A stretch of 64,000 nucleotides of DNA from Struthidea cinerea. Taxonomy: Eukaryota > Chordata > Aves > Passeriformes > Corcoracidae. The notes under the pieces were generated by a model. That model had not been told where the DNA came from. It saw only the letters and a program-made list of their open reading frames with translations, and ran no database searches. The stretch covers positions 50,113 to 114,112 of the forward strand of contig VZTI01005303.1 in NCBI GenBank assembly GCA_013397865.1. Reading direction: 5' to 3'. Position numbers and translations under genes: made by a program. Below, one piece after another: positions 22,635 through 33,029 of the stretch (position 1 is its first letter; each line of letters starts with the position of its first letter).

Positions 22635-23163
22635 CTCAGGTGAGGCCCCACCTGCAGAGCTGCCCCAGCCCTGGGAATTTCAACATCAAGAGGACGTGGA
22701 GCTGCTGGAGAGAGTCCAGAGGAGGCTCCAGGATGATCCAAGGGATGGAGCCCCTCTGCTGGGAGGAAAGGCTGGGAGAGCTGGGTTTGTCCAGCCTGGA
22801 GAAGGCTCCAGGGTGACCTGATTGCCTCTTCCAGGACCTGAAGGAGCAACAAGAAAGATGGAGAGAGACTGGGGACAAGGGATTCAGGGACTGGACACAG
22901 GGAATGGCTTCCCAGTGCCAGAGGGCAGGGCTGGATTGGATCTTGGGAAGGAATTGTTCCCTGGGAGGGTGGGCAGGGGCTGGGATGGAATTCCCAGAGC
23001 AGCTGTGGCTGCCCCTGGATCCCTGGCAGTGCCCAAGGCCAGGCTGGGCATTGGGGCTGGGAGCAGCCTGGGACAGTGGGAGGTGTCCCTGCCATGGCAG
23101 GGGTGGCACTGGGTGGGATTTAAGGTCCCTCCCAACCCAAACCACTCTGGGATTCTGTGATTT
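22635..23163 (+). mobile_element. CR1 LINE 3' fragment, young passerine-type, longest copy
   Basis: About 530 bp in sense orientation. It carries the GGAGCTGCTGGAGAGAGTCC and AAGGCTGGGAGAGCTGGG blocks, then the CAGGGGCTGGGATGGAATTC and CCCTGGATCCCTGGCAGTG blocks. It ends CCCAACCCAAACCACTCTGG-GATTCTGTGATT, an intact CR1 3' end. It differs from the reverse complement of 12812-13012 at only about two bases over 200. It can serve as the local reference for the other fragments. Confidence 0.95.
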
Positions 23164-23439
23164 AGAAACGGAGCTGTGGAGGGCCCAGGGACTCCAGGGG
23201 TGGGAGGAGGTGTTCGCCCACAAGAACTTCCCAGCCTTGGAAATGAGAACAGAGGTGGGAGGGGATTCTTTGGGACACCTCGCAGACAAGGCCAGCAGCA
23301 AGAGCCTGGAGAGCCACTGTCACCCCTGGGCTCAGCATTCCTGATTCACTGCCCTGCTGGGAGTCCGGCCACTCCTCCCACCCAGCAGTGCCACAGAGGA
23401 GCAGCAATCCTGCCAAAACCTAAATAGAGGCATTTCTGG

Positions 23440-23650
23440 GGAACTGGAGGGGAAAACAACGCCCCAGACAGCGTTTGTGGAGTCCATAAATCCACGTGCT
23501 GATAAATGACCTCGCAAAGTGCCTCGCACAGACACAGCATCCCAATGCACAGGGGCAGCTGATGATAATGACTGCACAGGTTGTTGCTACCAGTCTATTT
23601 TTCTCTTTTATGACTCTCCATTCTCAGGAATGCATCCATCAGGAAAAGAA
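23440..23650. promoter_or_regulatory. Candidate conserved noncoding island
   Basis: Contains CCATAAATCCACGTG, CTGATAAATGACC, GCTGATGATAATGACTGC and TTTTATGACTC. Free of repeats. Motif-based call. Confidence 0.25.
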
Positions 23651-24466
23651 CTCCTGCCTAACGCTGGGTTCCTCTGGTGGGCAGCCAAGTGGCAGTGCCA
23701 CGTCGGCCGTGCCTGTGGCTCGGGAGCTGAGCTCGAGATTAACAAGGGCTTTGCTGCTCTGCCTCCTCCCCTGTGCCGGGCTCTGGACAAGCTGCCACTC
23801 ACTCATTCATTCACTCATTCCCATTTGGTGCTCACGGGGTGATAAATCCCCTCCTGCTGCCTCTCATCCCAGGAATTAGCAGAGAAACTTCCTGCTCCTT
23901 GTCTGTGCTCCTCTCCGAGATTGTTTGAGGTGATTAAACAGGAGCTGAGCAGTTCTGATCAGTCAGACCTTCTGCCCCTGCTCTGGGGGGTTTCTCCCAG
24001 CGATATCTGTGGGGATTAGGAGGAATGTTGGCATCACTGCTGCCTTCGCTGCTGGTTTACTTAATTAACAGCTCTCATTTTGGACGGGTCTGCACAAAAA
24101 GCTCCCTGGCTCGGCTGAAATGGTGTTTAAAACCCAGGACGGTTGTTCAGCAGCACGGGGTGATGTCCAAAGGCACTGAGAAAAGAGCCCTGGTGGGCTG
24201 TTCATCAGCCTGCTGTGCCAGTGCTGTTTTGGATGGAGTTTGGGTATATTTTGGATGCATTTTGGATGGATCTTGGACGTTGATCATCACCCCCGAGCAG
24301 GGACCAGCAGGGTCACCCTGTTGAAGCCCAACTTGAGCAGCAGCGTGACAGAAACCCCTCCAGCCCAGTGGCCTCCCCAGCCCCAACGGGTAAGAGAAGT
24401 AAGGAGCCGGAAGGGCAGCTCCAGCTCCTGAATGCATCCAAAATTCATCCCAAAATCTGCTTTATC
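23651..24466. other. Unique DNA, no gene seen
   Basis: Short (CATT/CACT)n repeats lie at about 23798-23822 and TTTTGGATG repeats at 24240-24275. TTTACTTAATTAACAGC lies at about 24056-24072. No gene recognised. Confidence 0.4.
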
Positions 24467-24670
24467 AAATCACGGAATCACAGAACAGTTTGGGTTGGAG
24501 GGGACTTTAAAGCCAGTCTTGTTCCACCCCTGCCATGGCAGGGACACCTCCCACTGTCCCAGGCTGCTCCCAGCCCCAATGTCCAGCCCGGCCCTGGGCA
24601 CTGCCAGGGATCCAGGGGCAGCCACAGCTGCTCTGGGCACAGTCCCAGCTCCTCCCCACCCTCACAGTAA
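24467..24670 (-). mobile_element. CR1 LINE 3' fragment
   Basis: Opens AAATCACGGAATCACAGAAC, then TTTGGGTTGGAGGGGACTTT, CCATGGCAGGGACACCTCCC and the GGGATCCAGGGGCAGCC block. It ends near CCCACCCTCACAG. About 200 bp, 5'-truncated. Confidence 0.93.
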
Positions 24671-25862
24671 ATCATGAGTTTACTTTTCCTTTCATTGGAT
24701 TTTTCGGTGGTGTTTGATATTTCCCTTCTTCACCTCCTGCTGTCTGGTCACCGGTATCATTTCTTTTGCTGCTCTGGGAGGGCCGTGAGAAGCGGATGTT
24801 TTGCAGAGGAAAGCTGTGACTTCCCTGGACACAGAGGGATGAGGAGCTGGGGATGATGATGTGGATCATTATCAGGAGGCTTGGAGGAGAATAATGGAGC
24901 TGACAGTGGCGGATTGGAGAAGATGTTTACAAGATAAATAACAGCAGCAATTTCATCGGAGCCACTGAGTTAGAAATAAGAACAGGGATATTTTTCCAGC
25001 CCGGAGATGACACATTTTATGTTGGCTCCCAGTTCCACGTGCATGTGGCACGGCACTGGGGTGGGGCTCTCTCTGTTTTATTTTATTCCCAAGCCAAGAG
25101 GAACATCGGGATGATCTCCTGCTCCTGCTGCTGCCCCTCAGCTGAGGGAGACAAACCCAGCTCAGCGCGTGGAGCCCCAGGTCCTGCTCAGCACTTGGAC
25201 GGCAAACAGGACTCTGCCAATGGCTCAGGTGTGTCCTGGCTCTGTGCTGCAGCCGCTGTTCTACTGAATCCCAGCTGCAGGACAAAGCCAAGTCCCAGCC
25301 CGGGCTGAGGCAGAGCTGAATTCTCTGTTTCACAAAGGTCAGAACCTCGGGCTATTTTTTTATTATCGTTGCTGCTGCTTCTCAAGTCTCTGAAGCTGAA
25401 GTCAGTGACCCATCCTTCTCCTCGTACAAGCTCCCCTCTCTGCTGCTCGGTGCTGACACAGGACTGAGCCCTCCAGGCCTCCCAACCTCTGAATCATCCT
25501 TGTTTTGCCTGCAACCTTCTCCTCCTCCCAAAACATCGCTGTGGGATCAGCAGAGAAGTCAAAGATTGTTGAAATGTAGGAGTGGTTTATCCACTGCTGC
25601 TGCAGCCTGTCCTGGAGGAGCAATGATTAAAACTGCAGTTTTAACATGGCTTTAAATGTGTTTTATGTTGGACTGAACCTACTTCATGTGGCATTTTCTT
25701 GCTGTGGCTCCTCAGCCACTGGATTTGGGATTGTTGTGTTCCATCTCATTCTCTGCCTCAGCTCCTTTTCATTACCTTGAACCTCCACAGGTTAAAGAAT
25801 GTGTGATCCTGGACTAGAAATGGGCAAAAATTCTAAAAATTCTAATTAAAATCCTAATTAAT
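24671..25862. other. Unique DNA, no gene seen
   Basis: 24850-24980 and 25620-25860 are AT-richer, with ATTCTAAAAATTCTAATT-type short repeats at 25830-25860. No coding feature recognised. Confidence 0.4.
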
Positions 25863-26090
25863 AATCACAGAATCCCAGAATGGATTGGGTGGGAAGGGAC
25901 CTTAAAGCTCATCCCATTCCACTCCCTGCCATGGCAGGGACACCTCCCACTGTCCCAGGCTGCTCCAAGCCCGTCCAGCCTGGCCTTGGGCACTGCCAAG
26001 GATCCAGGGGCAGCCACAGCTGGTCTGGGCACCCTGTGCCAGGGCCTCCCCACCCTCACAGAGAAACACATCCAGCCCAACCCTGCTCTC
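25863..26090 (-). mobile_element. CR1 LINE 3' fragment
   Basis: Opens AATCACAGAATCCCAGAATG. It carries GGGAAGGGACCTTAAAGCTC and CCATGGCAGGGACACCTCCC, and breaks off after CACCCTCACAGAGAAACAC. It inserted beside an AT-rich stretch. Confidence 0.93.
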
Positions 26091-26639
26091 TGTCTGTTTA
26101 TCATGTTTAGTAATTCATTATTTATTATGAGGAAAGAGCTGATAAAAGGCAAAGCAAATCCAGCACGTTCAGCTCACCAAGGAGAGCTGCAAACCCCCGG
26201 TGCAGGTGCTGGCTGGAAATGGGTTAAAACCCCTTGAGCTGCAGCTCTCCCCCGGGAGCTGGGTGGGAATTATTTGCCTGGTTGGAGACAGCCCTGGTGC
26301 AGCTCCCGCTGCTGTGAAGCAGGACTTGAACAAGGTGTCAGTAACAGCTCCTCTGGCTGGAAAATTCCTGAGATGGAACCGAGCTGACAAACTCGGAGGC
26401 AGTTCCGTGCAAAGCAGGGTCGGGTTATTGTGCTGGAGGAGCAGAGCAGGAACCCAGGGGATGAGCCGAGGGGAAATTCCTCTGGAGGTGTCTGAGGAGC
26501 CCCAGCACAACTGCAGCTTTAGCTGCAATAACAATAACTGACTGAATATTCTCTCCAAGGCTCAGATCCTTGTGAGCCGAGCGGGGAACACCCTAGAGGC
26601 TCCCCTTGCCACGGAATGGCCCCTCTGGAAAGGTGAATG
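26091..26639. other. Unique DNA, no gene seen
   Basis: TTTAGTAATTCATTATTTATTATG at about 26104-26127 is AT-rich. The rest is of mixed composition with no recognisable gene. Confidence 0.4.
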
Positions 26640-26955
26640 ACACAGAATCCCAGAATTAACGGGGTTGGGAAGGACCTTTGGGATCATCGAGTGCAACCTG
26701 TGGCCTGACACCCCTCTGTCAGTGGCCCACAGCACCGAGTGCCACATCCAGGCCTTCCTTAAACACCTCCGGGGATGGGGACTCCGAACCTCCCTGGGCA
26801 GCCCCTTCCAATGCCCAACCACCCTGTCCATGGAGAAATTCCTTCCAATCTCCAGCCTAACCCTCCCCTGGTGCAGCCTCCTACACCCTCGTGTCCTGAG
26901 CCCAGCCCCTGATTTAATCCAGGCCCTTTGGCAGCTCCCATGTCATTCTGGGCTG
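26640..26955 (-). mobile_element. CR1 LINE 3' fragment, older subfamily
   Basis: Opens ACACAGAATCCCAGAATTAAC, then GGGTTGGGAAGGACCTTTGG. It has the CACCTCCGGGGATGGGGACTC and CCTCCCTGGGCAGCCCCTTC blocks and GGAGAAATTCCTTCCAATCTC. This block order matches a CR1 subfamily different from the young copies, consistent with separate waves of insertion. Confidence 0.9.
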
Positions 26956-27045
26956 CACTGCTAGTGTTTTGCAGCCCCTGGTGACATCCTGAGCAGGGCT
27001 GGGGACTCGTTCTGCTGCTCTGCCCCTTCACTGCTGGGAAATAAA

Positions 27046-27085
27046 CCTGAGCCTGAGCCTGAGCCTGAGTCTGAGCCTGAGCCTG
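27046..27085. repeat. (GAGCCT)n hexamer repeat
   Basis: About six tandem copies of CTGAGC with one C-to-T change. Confidence 0.9.
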
Positions 27086-27262
27086 TCCCAGGAACTCTGC
27101 TGCCTGTGGAGATGGGAGAGGTTGGGATGCGAAGCCAGAGGGGAATATCTCTGTCCAGCAGCCACCCAGCTGTGTCCCGCACAGTTTTATCACTGGAATT
27201 TATCAGCTCCTTCAGCCACAGCTGCTGTGAATGTACAGGGACAGTGGTGTGGGGGACAGGGA

Positions 27263-27500
27263 GAGAATCCCAGACGGGATTGGGTGGGAAGGGACCTTAA
27301 ATCCCATCCCATCCCACCCCTGCAGGGACATGGCAGGGACACCTTCCATTGTCCCAGGCTGCTCCAGGGACACTTCCAGGGATGGGGCAGCCACAAGTCC
27401 CTGTGCCAGGGCCTCCCCACCCTCCCAGGGAACAATTCCTCCCCAAAATCCCACCTGTCCCTGCCCTCCTTCAGCTTCAGTCGCACCCATTTCAGTTCCT
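27263..27500 (-). mobile_element. CR1 LINE 3' fragment
   Basis: Opens AGAATCCCAGACGGGATTGG, then GGGAAGGGACCTTAAATCCC, a CCCAT-expanded patch, and CATTGTCCCAGGCTGCTCC. It has an internal deletion relative to the copy at 25863, since the CAGCCTGGCCTTGGGCACTG block is missing. It reaches CCACCTGTCCCTGCCCTCC. Confidence 0.9.
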
Positions 27501-27680
27501 GGGGAGCAGCACCGGTGTCTCACAGACAAGGATTTGCTCCTTGGGAGGAAGGAAATAGGAAGGAAGGAGAGGAGAATTTTGGAAAAGCATTTTGGGGGAA
27601 ATAGGGACACACAGGAAAAGGAAGGACCAACATCGTGTCTTTCTTCCTGCACCTTCCCCACGTGTTTTTCCACAGCTTTT

Positions 27681-28030
27681 CCTACTTCTCCTTTAACATT
27701 TTAATTAAAAGCATCAGCATAATCATAACAACTGGATGATGAGTGTGTTTGTGGCTGGCTTGAAACAACTCCATCCCCAGCTGATAAACTCCAGCTGAAC
27801 ATTCCAGCACCGCCTTTTAGGATTTATTTTGTCTATGATATGGTTATTGCAGCCCATAAACAAGAAGCATCCTCAAGTTCCCATTATAATAAAACTGCTA
27901 CAATGCACTGCTTTTTATGTAGGAATTAGGGAATGTGCTTTTGCATGACTGGAAATTTATATATTTACTTCACAGATTTATATGGAGATTTTTTTACAGG
28001 ACTTTTTAAGTGCAAAACCGCTGCGCTTGC
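27681..28030. promoter_or_regulatory. Candidate conserved noncoding island
   Basis: About 350 bp without repeats. It holds CATTTTAATTAAAAGC, GCATAATCATAAC, CATAAACAAG (FOX core 27857-27862), CATTATAATAAAAC, CTTTTTATGTAGG and GAAATTTATATATTTAC. It ends at a sharp rise in GC. One of the clearest such blocks in the window. Confidence 0.35.
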
Positions 28031-28258
28031 GGTTTGTGAGCACAGGGCCCTGTGCTGGGCAGGGAAATGAAATATCTGCTCCAGAGTCACCTGGGTGCTC
28101 CAGAATCCTGGGGGGAGGCATAATTACAGAGGAAACTATTGAATAAACAGGGATTTCTTCCACCCAAAATTCCTTCTTTCCACTGAGTAAGGCTGGAGGA
28201 GAAGCAGGACATGTCCTGTTAGTAACAGAGTTTGGGTGTGTGGGTATGCTGAATGTAT

Positions 28259-28532
28259 TCCCACCTGCAGAGCTGCTCCAGCTCTGGGAATTCCAACATC
28301 AGCAGGACCTGGAGCTGCTGGAGAGAGCCCAGAGGAGGCCCCGGAGCTGCTCCAGGGCTGGAGCCCCTCTGGAGCCGGGCTGGAGAGCTGGGGGTGCTCA
28401 GCTGGAGAGGAGAAGGCTCCAGGGAGAGCTCAGAGCCCCTTGCAGGGCCTGAAGGGGCTCCAGGAGAGCTGCAGAGGGACTGGGGACAAGGGATTCAGGG
28501 ACAGGACACAGAGAATGGCTTCCCACTGCCAA
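28259..28532 (+). mobile_element. CR1 fragment lacking its 3' end
   Basis: Matches the 5' part of the 22635 copy (GCAGAGCTGCTCCAGCTCTG, GGAGCTGCTGGAGAGAGCC). It stops at GAATGGCTTCCCACTGCC without the last 250 bp or the ATTCTGTG tail. CR1 copies are normally 5'-truncated with intact 3' ends, so this copy was later deleted or rearranged on its 3' side. Confidence 0.9.
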
Positions 28533-28950
28533 ACGCTGCCCAGACTCTGCTCCAGCGTTCGGAGGGTGGTGGAATCAGGAATTGCAGATGAATCACGGCA
28601 GGATGATGTCGCCACAAATCAGCAGCGCTGGGCCGTTAGCACCCAGGGGATGATGGAAAGCCCCAAACTGATTTATCCCCCGGCGATCCATCTCCCCTGC
28701 CCCGCTCTCCAGCCCATAAATCCCTGGAGCCATCCAACAGGTCCTGGCATTTCCCTCTCAAAGTCACCCACGGCTGCTCAGGGCCCATCCAGCACCGGGA
28801 TCGGGCAGGGAACGAGCAGAGTTCAGGAAGCAGCAGCCGCCTCCTCCTCCCTCCCACCACACCTGGAGCTCTTTTCCCCACCTTGCCCTGCCCACGCCAG
28901 GCTTGGTGCAGGGATGGAGCCAGGAACAGCAGGAGCCCAGCTCCAGCGAG
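28533..28950. other. Unique DNA, no gene seen
   Basis: GC-rich. The 254-codon frame at 28236-29000 begins in the CR1 and has no recognised domain. Confidence 0.4.
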
Positions 28951-28965
28951 AGGACAGTTCCAGTT

Positions 28966-29289
28966 TTTATTGTTCTGGTGTTACAGGGGGGAAGGAATGA
29001 GCCAGGGAAGCCCCAGGGCGGCAGGAATGTGCGGGGGGGTTATCCAGGAACACAGGGACTGTCCCATTCCCTTCGTGCCGCGTTCCCATCAGCTGAGGAG
29101 TTCCCTGCTCCTGCCCCGCACAAAGCTCAGCCTGCCCGGCTATATAAAACCCAGCCCTCTGAGGGGGCTCCCCTGCCCTGAGCTGGGGATCCGCGTTTAG
29201 GTGTGTGAGCTGATCTCCACCAGCTCTTTGTGGAGCCGCAGGGGAGGGATCAGCTCCCCCAGCAGGAGTCGTTGCCACTTCAGCCAAGC
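28966..29289 (-). other. Possible terminal exon with polyadenylation signal (weak)
   Basis: On the minus strand an open frame of about 30 codons runs from about 29289 to a TAA at 29199-29197. Its reading is Trp-Leu-Lys-Trp-Gln at the start and Ser-Ser-His-Thr at the end. An AATAAA lies at 28971-28966, about 226 bp downstream. A weak acceptor (CCCAGCTGAG) precedes the frame. I do not recognise the peptide, and no upstream partner exon has been identified. Chance is quite possible. Confidence 0.15.
29141..29150 (+). promoter_or_regulatory. Candidate TATA box
   Basis: TATATAAAAC sits in an otherwise GC-rich segment. CATCAGCTGAGG (an E-box CAGCTG) lies about 60 bp upstream. A start site would be expected around 29170-29175. 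A possible splice donor, TTTAG/GTGTGT, follows at 29198-29204. No downstream coding exon is evident, so this could be a promoter for a noncoding transcript or chance. Confidence 0.25.
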
Positions 29290-29299
29290 TCAGCTGGGC

Positions 29300-29759
29300 A
29301 GAATCACCTCCTTTGGAGGGGCCACTGACTGATGGACAAGGTGGGACTGGTCAAAGCTTGCTGACCCTGGGGGGCCTTCCCACCCTAAAATGTTCAGTGG
29401 TTCTGTGGCTCCAGAGGAGTCTCTGGCAGACAGAGCTGCACATCCCTGTCCAGCACCTAAACTGAGAGGAGATTAATTCAGTTTATCTTCTGAGTGCTTT
29501 GTTGGACTTCACTTTAATGTTCTACCGGTGCTTGTCAGGGAGAACAAAAACCCTCCCAGGGAGCTCTGCACCTGCTCAGGGTGGGAGAGGGATCAGTTCC
29601 TGGCCTTGAAGGCAGCCCTGGAAGGAGCTCCCAGGTGCCTCCTTTGGCTTCCCAATTAATAAAGGGTAAACGACACTTAGAGAGATGCTGTGTGCCTTGG
29701 CTTAATCCTTGGGAACCGGATATTCCTCGTGTTTCAGTGGATTCACATATCCAGATCTC
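29300..29759. other. Unique DNA, possibly old CR1 debris
   Basis: 29340-29410 ends in CCTTCCCACCCTAAAATG-TTCAGTGGTTCTGTGG, a possible very decayed CR1 3' end in plus orientation. The rest is unrecognised. Confidence 0.35.
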
Positions 29760-29830
29760 TCAGTCATGGGTTGGACTTGATGATCTCAAAGGTCTTTTCC
29801 AACCTAGTTCATTCTGTGATTCTGTGATCC
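29760..29830 (+). mobile_element. Short CR1 3' terminus with octamer tail
   Basis: GGTTGGACTTGATGATCTCA is followed by GGTCTTTTCCAACCTAG and then ATTCTGTG twice in tandem. Only the last 70 bp of the element is present, in well-preserved form. Confidence 0.93.
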
Positions 29831-29929
29831 CAGAAGAAAATCCAGCTGTTGCTGCACAGACCCCGGAATTTTCCAAGGGACTTAAAAGGGTTGTGCCTTC
29901 AACAGCGCCATCAATCACCGAGGGTACAG

Positions 29930-30060
29930 CGTGGGGTGGTGATTCTTGTTGGCTCGCATTAATTTGAAAAATAAAATGAAGCTTTGAAAACATTAGGGGA
30001 AATATGAATGAAATAATAGTTGGAAAATATGCAGCACAATAAATCCAAGGCGTTTGCCTG
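29930..30060. other. AT-rich spacer
   Basis: Contains GCATTAATTTGAAAAATAAAATG and AATGAAATAATAG. It lies between a CR1 end and the pentanucleotide array. No further feature seen. Confidence 0.35.
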
Positions 30061-30147
30061 ACGGAGGGGATTTGGGCAGTTTGATTGATCTGCTCACTGT
30101 ACCCTCCACGAGCTGTACAGAGCACCACAAGGGAACCTTGTAAAAAC

Positions 30148-30386
30148 TCTTTTCTTTTCTTTTCTTTTCTTTTCTTTTCTTTTCTTTTCTTTTCTTTTCT
30201 TTTCTTTTCTTTTCTTTTCTTTTCTTTTCTTTTCTCTTTTCTTTTCTTTTCTTTTCTTTTCTTTTCTTTTCTTTTCTTTTCTTTTCTTTTCTTTTCTTTT
30301 CTTTTCTTTTCTTTTCTTTTCTTTTCTTTTCTTTTCTTTTCTTTTCTTTTCTTTTCTTTTCTTTTCCTTCTCTTTTCTCTTCTCTT
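30148..30386. repeat. (TTTTC)n microsatellite, about 45 copies
   Basis: An almost perfect pentanucleotide run of about 215 bp has one interruption at about 30231-30236 (TCTCTTTTC) and a decayed right end (TCTCTTTTCTCTTCTCTTC). The minus-strand frame of Lys, Arg and Glu residues across it is a translation of GAAAA repeats. The pure homopurine/homopyrimidine strand bias could permit triplex formation. Confidence 0.99.
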
Positions 30387-31019
30387 CATATGAATTTTCC
30401 AACATCAGGGCACGCCAACCTTTTACACCTCCTCCACCTCCAGCAGCCCCACCTGTGTTATTTCCTTCATTATTCATTAAGAAAATTCCATCTGAATCGT
30501 GCCTGGATTCCAACCAGCTCTGCCTCCTTCTTGCAGAGACCAAAGCAGCCTCTTCACTCCTGGGTCTGAATTCTGAGGTGAGGTTTTGCTGGGTGTTCAT
30601 AAAGATTTGCTTTCCCTCACTGGGGCCTGAACATTAAAGAGATTCACTGGGATTGAACCAAATCCCTCTGCCCACATCTGTGCTTCCAAACCTGCTGGTT
30701 TCTGTTTGCCTGCTGAAATCAATGACCCTTCCAGCTGAAACAATGCAGGGAACACTTCCTGGGGCAGCCCTTGTATTTTAGAGGAACAAACTGCACGAAG
30801 GAAGCTGCAGGAGGCTGTGCTGGCGCTGGGTTCTGCCTGCTCCCACCTGCTGGGGAGACAAAAATTCTCCAGTAGAAGCAAACCACGTTAAATTTGAGAA
30901 ATACAGTTAGAAGTGGAGTTCCCGTTTCATCCCCTGCCCAAATTCCTGGCTCAGGCCCTGGCAGAGAGCTGCAGCTGCTGTGAAATACTGCAGAACACAG
31001 AGCATTTATTGACCAAACC
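30387..31019. other. Unique DNA, no gene seen
   Basis: Mixed composition. TTCATTATTCATTAAG lies at about 30465-30480. No repeat or gene recognised. Confidence 0.4.
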
Positions 31020-31330
31020 CCAGCCCATGCCCAAGAATACGAAGTTTTATTGATTTGTTTGCTTGTAGCCAGTGCTTCCCCCTGAAAGCTGCAGCATGGC
31101 CATGATTTGTTTTCATCTCCAACTTTTATATCTCTATTGATTTAGGACGGGCAGGAACAAAAAGGAGAATTGAAGCTGGGCCTTCAGATCTGTCCTTTCT
31201 GTGTTTGCCAAGAGCTTGAGAGCTCTGAGGGAGAAATATAAATTTATACGCGCAGTTATCAGGGTTTCGTTGCTAATGCACGGTGCAAAACGCTCCCAAG
31301 CAATTCATTAAAGATGCTGTTTGTATCCCA
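31020..31330. promoter_or_regulatory. Candidate regulatory island
   Basis: Contains GTTTTATTGATTTG, CTATTGATTTAGG, GAAATATAAATTTATACGC, GTTGCTAATGCACGG and CAATTCATTAAAG. Repeat-free. Motif-based, low confidence. Confidence 0.25.
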
Positions 31331-32171
31331 AGGAAAGGACACGTCCCATCCCTGTGCCAGCCAGACGTGGGTAGGGTCACCTTATCCTCGAGCGAAGCCA
31401 GAGAGCAGCACAGGCCTCCCCAAATGTGCTTCCTTAAGGCCCTCACTTCTTCGGGAATTGTGTGGCCACCCACAAATACAGAAAAATACAGACTTTTAAT
31501 GTATTCTACACTAAAGTCCTAGAATTAGATTCCAATCAAAGTCCCGGTGCTCCTGTAAGGCAGTTCATTTATTCAGATCAATGAGCACAAGCCAATGTAT
31601 TGATCCGGTATAGAAAATGTTATTATTTGCTGGAAGATTTCTGCTGTGGATGGCTGGGAAAAGAAATTGTGTCAAGGGCAAGGATGGATTAAAGCATCAG
31701 GAGGGAAACTGCCCTCAGTGGAGCTCTCCAGGTTCTAGAGCTCCTGTCCAGAGGAAAGAAATGAACCCTGGCTTTGCTCCACAGAGGTTTCAAATTCTCT
31801 TTTCTCTCCGCTGAAGAACAAACCCAGGATATTTTCTTGACACATAATTTTGCAAATCTTTTTTTTTTCTGCCACCTCTCTCTCTTTCCAGCACCTTCTC
31901 CCTCTCCAGCTGCAGAAAACTCCCCATCCTCAAGCCCAGAATGATTCCCTGGGAGAAGCTGGCTCCAGCAGCACAGCAGCTTTTGGGGACAGGACACTGA
32001 GCAGAAACGTTCTGATCAGGGTTCCCACTGCGACTTCCAAATGCTGCCCACAGCCTCGGGGAAATCCCACTGAGGAATTCTGCCAGCCGGTGAACCAGGG
32101 AGTGAAGCTCCCCATTTGGAATTCTGCCTCCCAAAGACTGAGTACAGAACTAAAGCTGGGAAAAGAACTGC
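31331..32171. other. Unique DNA, no gene seen
   Basis: A T-run and CT-rich stretch lie at 31858-31890. No coding feature recognised. Confidence 0.4.
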
Positions 32172-32325
32172 CCCCTCCTGTCAGGGAGTTGTGCAGAGCC
32201 ACAAGGTCCCCCTGGAGCCTCCTTTTCTCCAGGCTGAGCCCCTTTCCCAGCTCCCTCAGGATTCTCCAGCCCCGTCCCAGCCCCGTTCCCTGCCCTGGGA
32301 AGGTGCCTCAGGCTGGGCCTGAGCA
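32172..32325 (-). mobile_element. Internal CR1 fragment
   Basis: CTCCTGTCAGGGAGTTGTGC is shared with the copy at 34550. It is followed by TTTTCTCCAGGCTGAGCCCC and CCAGCTCCCTCAGGATTCTC. It represents the part upstream of the 3' end. The tail is absent, so the copy is truncated on both sides. Confidence 0.8.
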
Positions 32326-32433
32326 AACCCCAGCAGGGTAACTCACGTTTCCCTGCCCGAGAGAGAGGGACCCGCAGCTCCTGCTCAGCCCGACAGGATT
32401 GTGGTGTCCAAACCCCACGGGCAGCCTGGAAAA

Positions 32434-32487
32434 TCCCATCCCATCCCATCCCATCCCATCCCATCCCATCCCATCCCATCCCATCCC
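32434..32487. repeat. (CCCAT)n microsatellite
   Basis: About ten perfect pentamers. The array ends at CCCACCCCCTG just before an undetermined base. Confidence 0.97.
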
Positions 32488-32495
32488 ACCCCCTG

Positions 32496-32497
32496 NC
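32496..32497. other. Single-base assembly gap
   Basis: One n lies immediately after the pentamer array, where short-read assembly commonly breaks. Confidence 0.9.
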
Positions 32498-33029
32498 CCG
32501 GGGCTGGCCCGGGTGAGGGCAGCTCTGGGTGCAGTGACTGCCAGTGACCCTCAGAGCTCTGCTCCTTCCCAGATCCTGGGCCAGACAACCTCCTGCCCAT
32601 TCCAGCAGCTGGGACAGGCCCCGCTCCATGGATTCCCTGCCCTTCGAGCTCTGCTCCTTCCCCGTGAGATGCCAGGACCATTCCCAGAGCTCTGAAAAAG
32701 GGGGATATCGGCATTTTTCAGCCCAGGCTCCCTGGCCCTGTTGCCAGAGGCCAGGACGTGACACATTCCAAGATGCTCTGCTGGAAGGGGCTGTTGGAGC
32801 ACAGAGCTGCCTCATTATCCTGAGCAGCAGGTGCACAAACCTCCATCCAAAAAATATTTGCATGGAGTTGGCATCACCTGTGGAGGCAGAGCCATCGTTT
32901 TGGGGTGGGAACAAAGGAAATGGGAATGTTCCTCCCTGCTCAGCCGAGCAAATGGCCACTTTCATAACCCCTCTCTGCTAATCCACCTCATCCAGGCCAA
33001 CCATCAGTGCAGACTCTGTTTTTCATCGT
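32498..33029. other. Unique DNA, no gene seen
   Basis: GAGCTCTGCTCCTTCCC occurs at about 32554 and again at about 32647, a loose local duplication. No gene recognised. Confidence 0.4.

Noticed and set aside
22421..23301. Long minus-strand frames of 221-224 codons
   Set aside because: They are antisense translation of the CR1 copy at 22635-23163. The same peptide text recurs at other CR1 copies.
29760..30389. Lysine/arginine-rich 209-codon frame
   Set aside because: It is the complement of the (TTTTC)n microsatellite.
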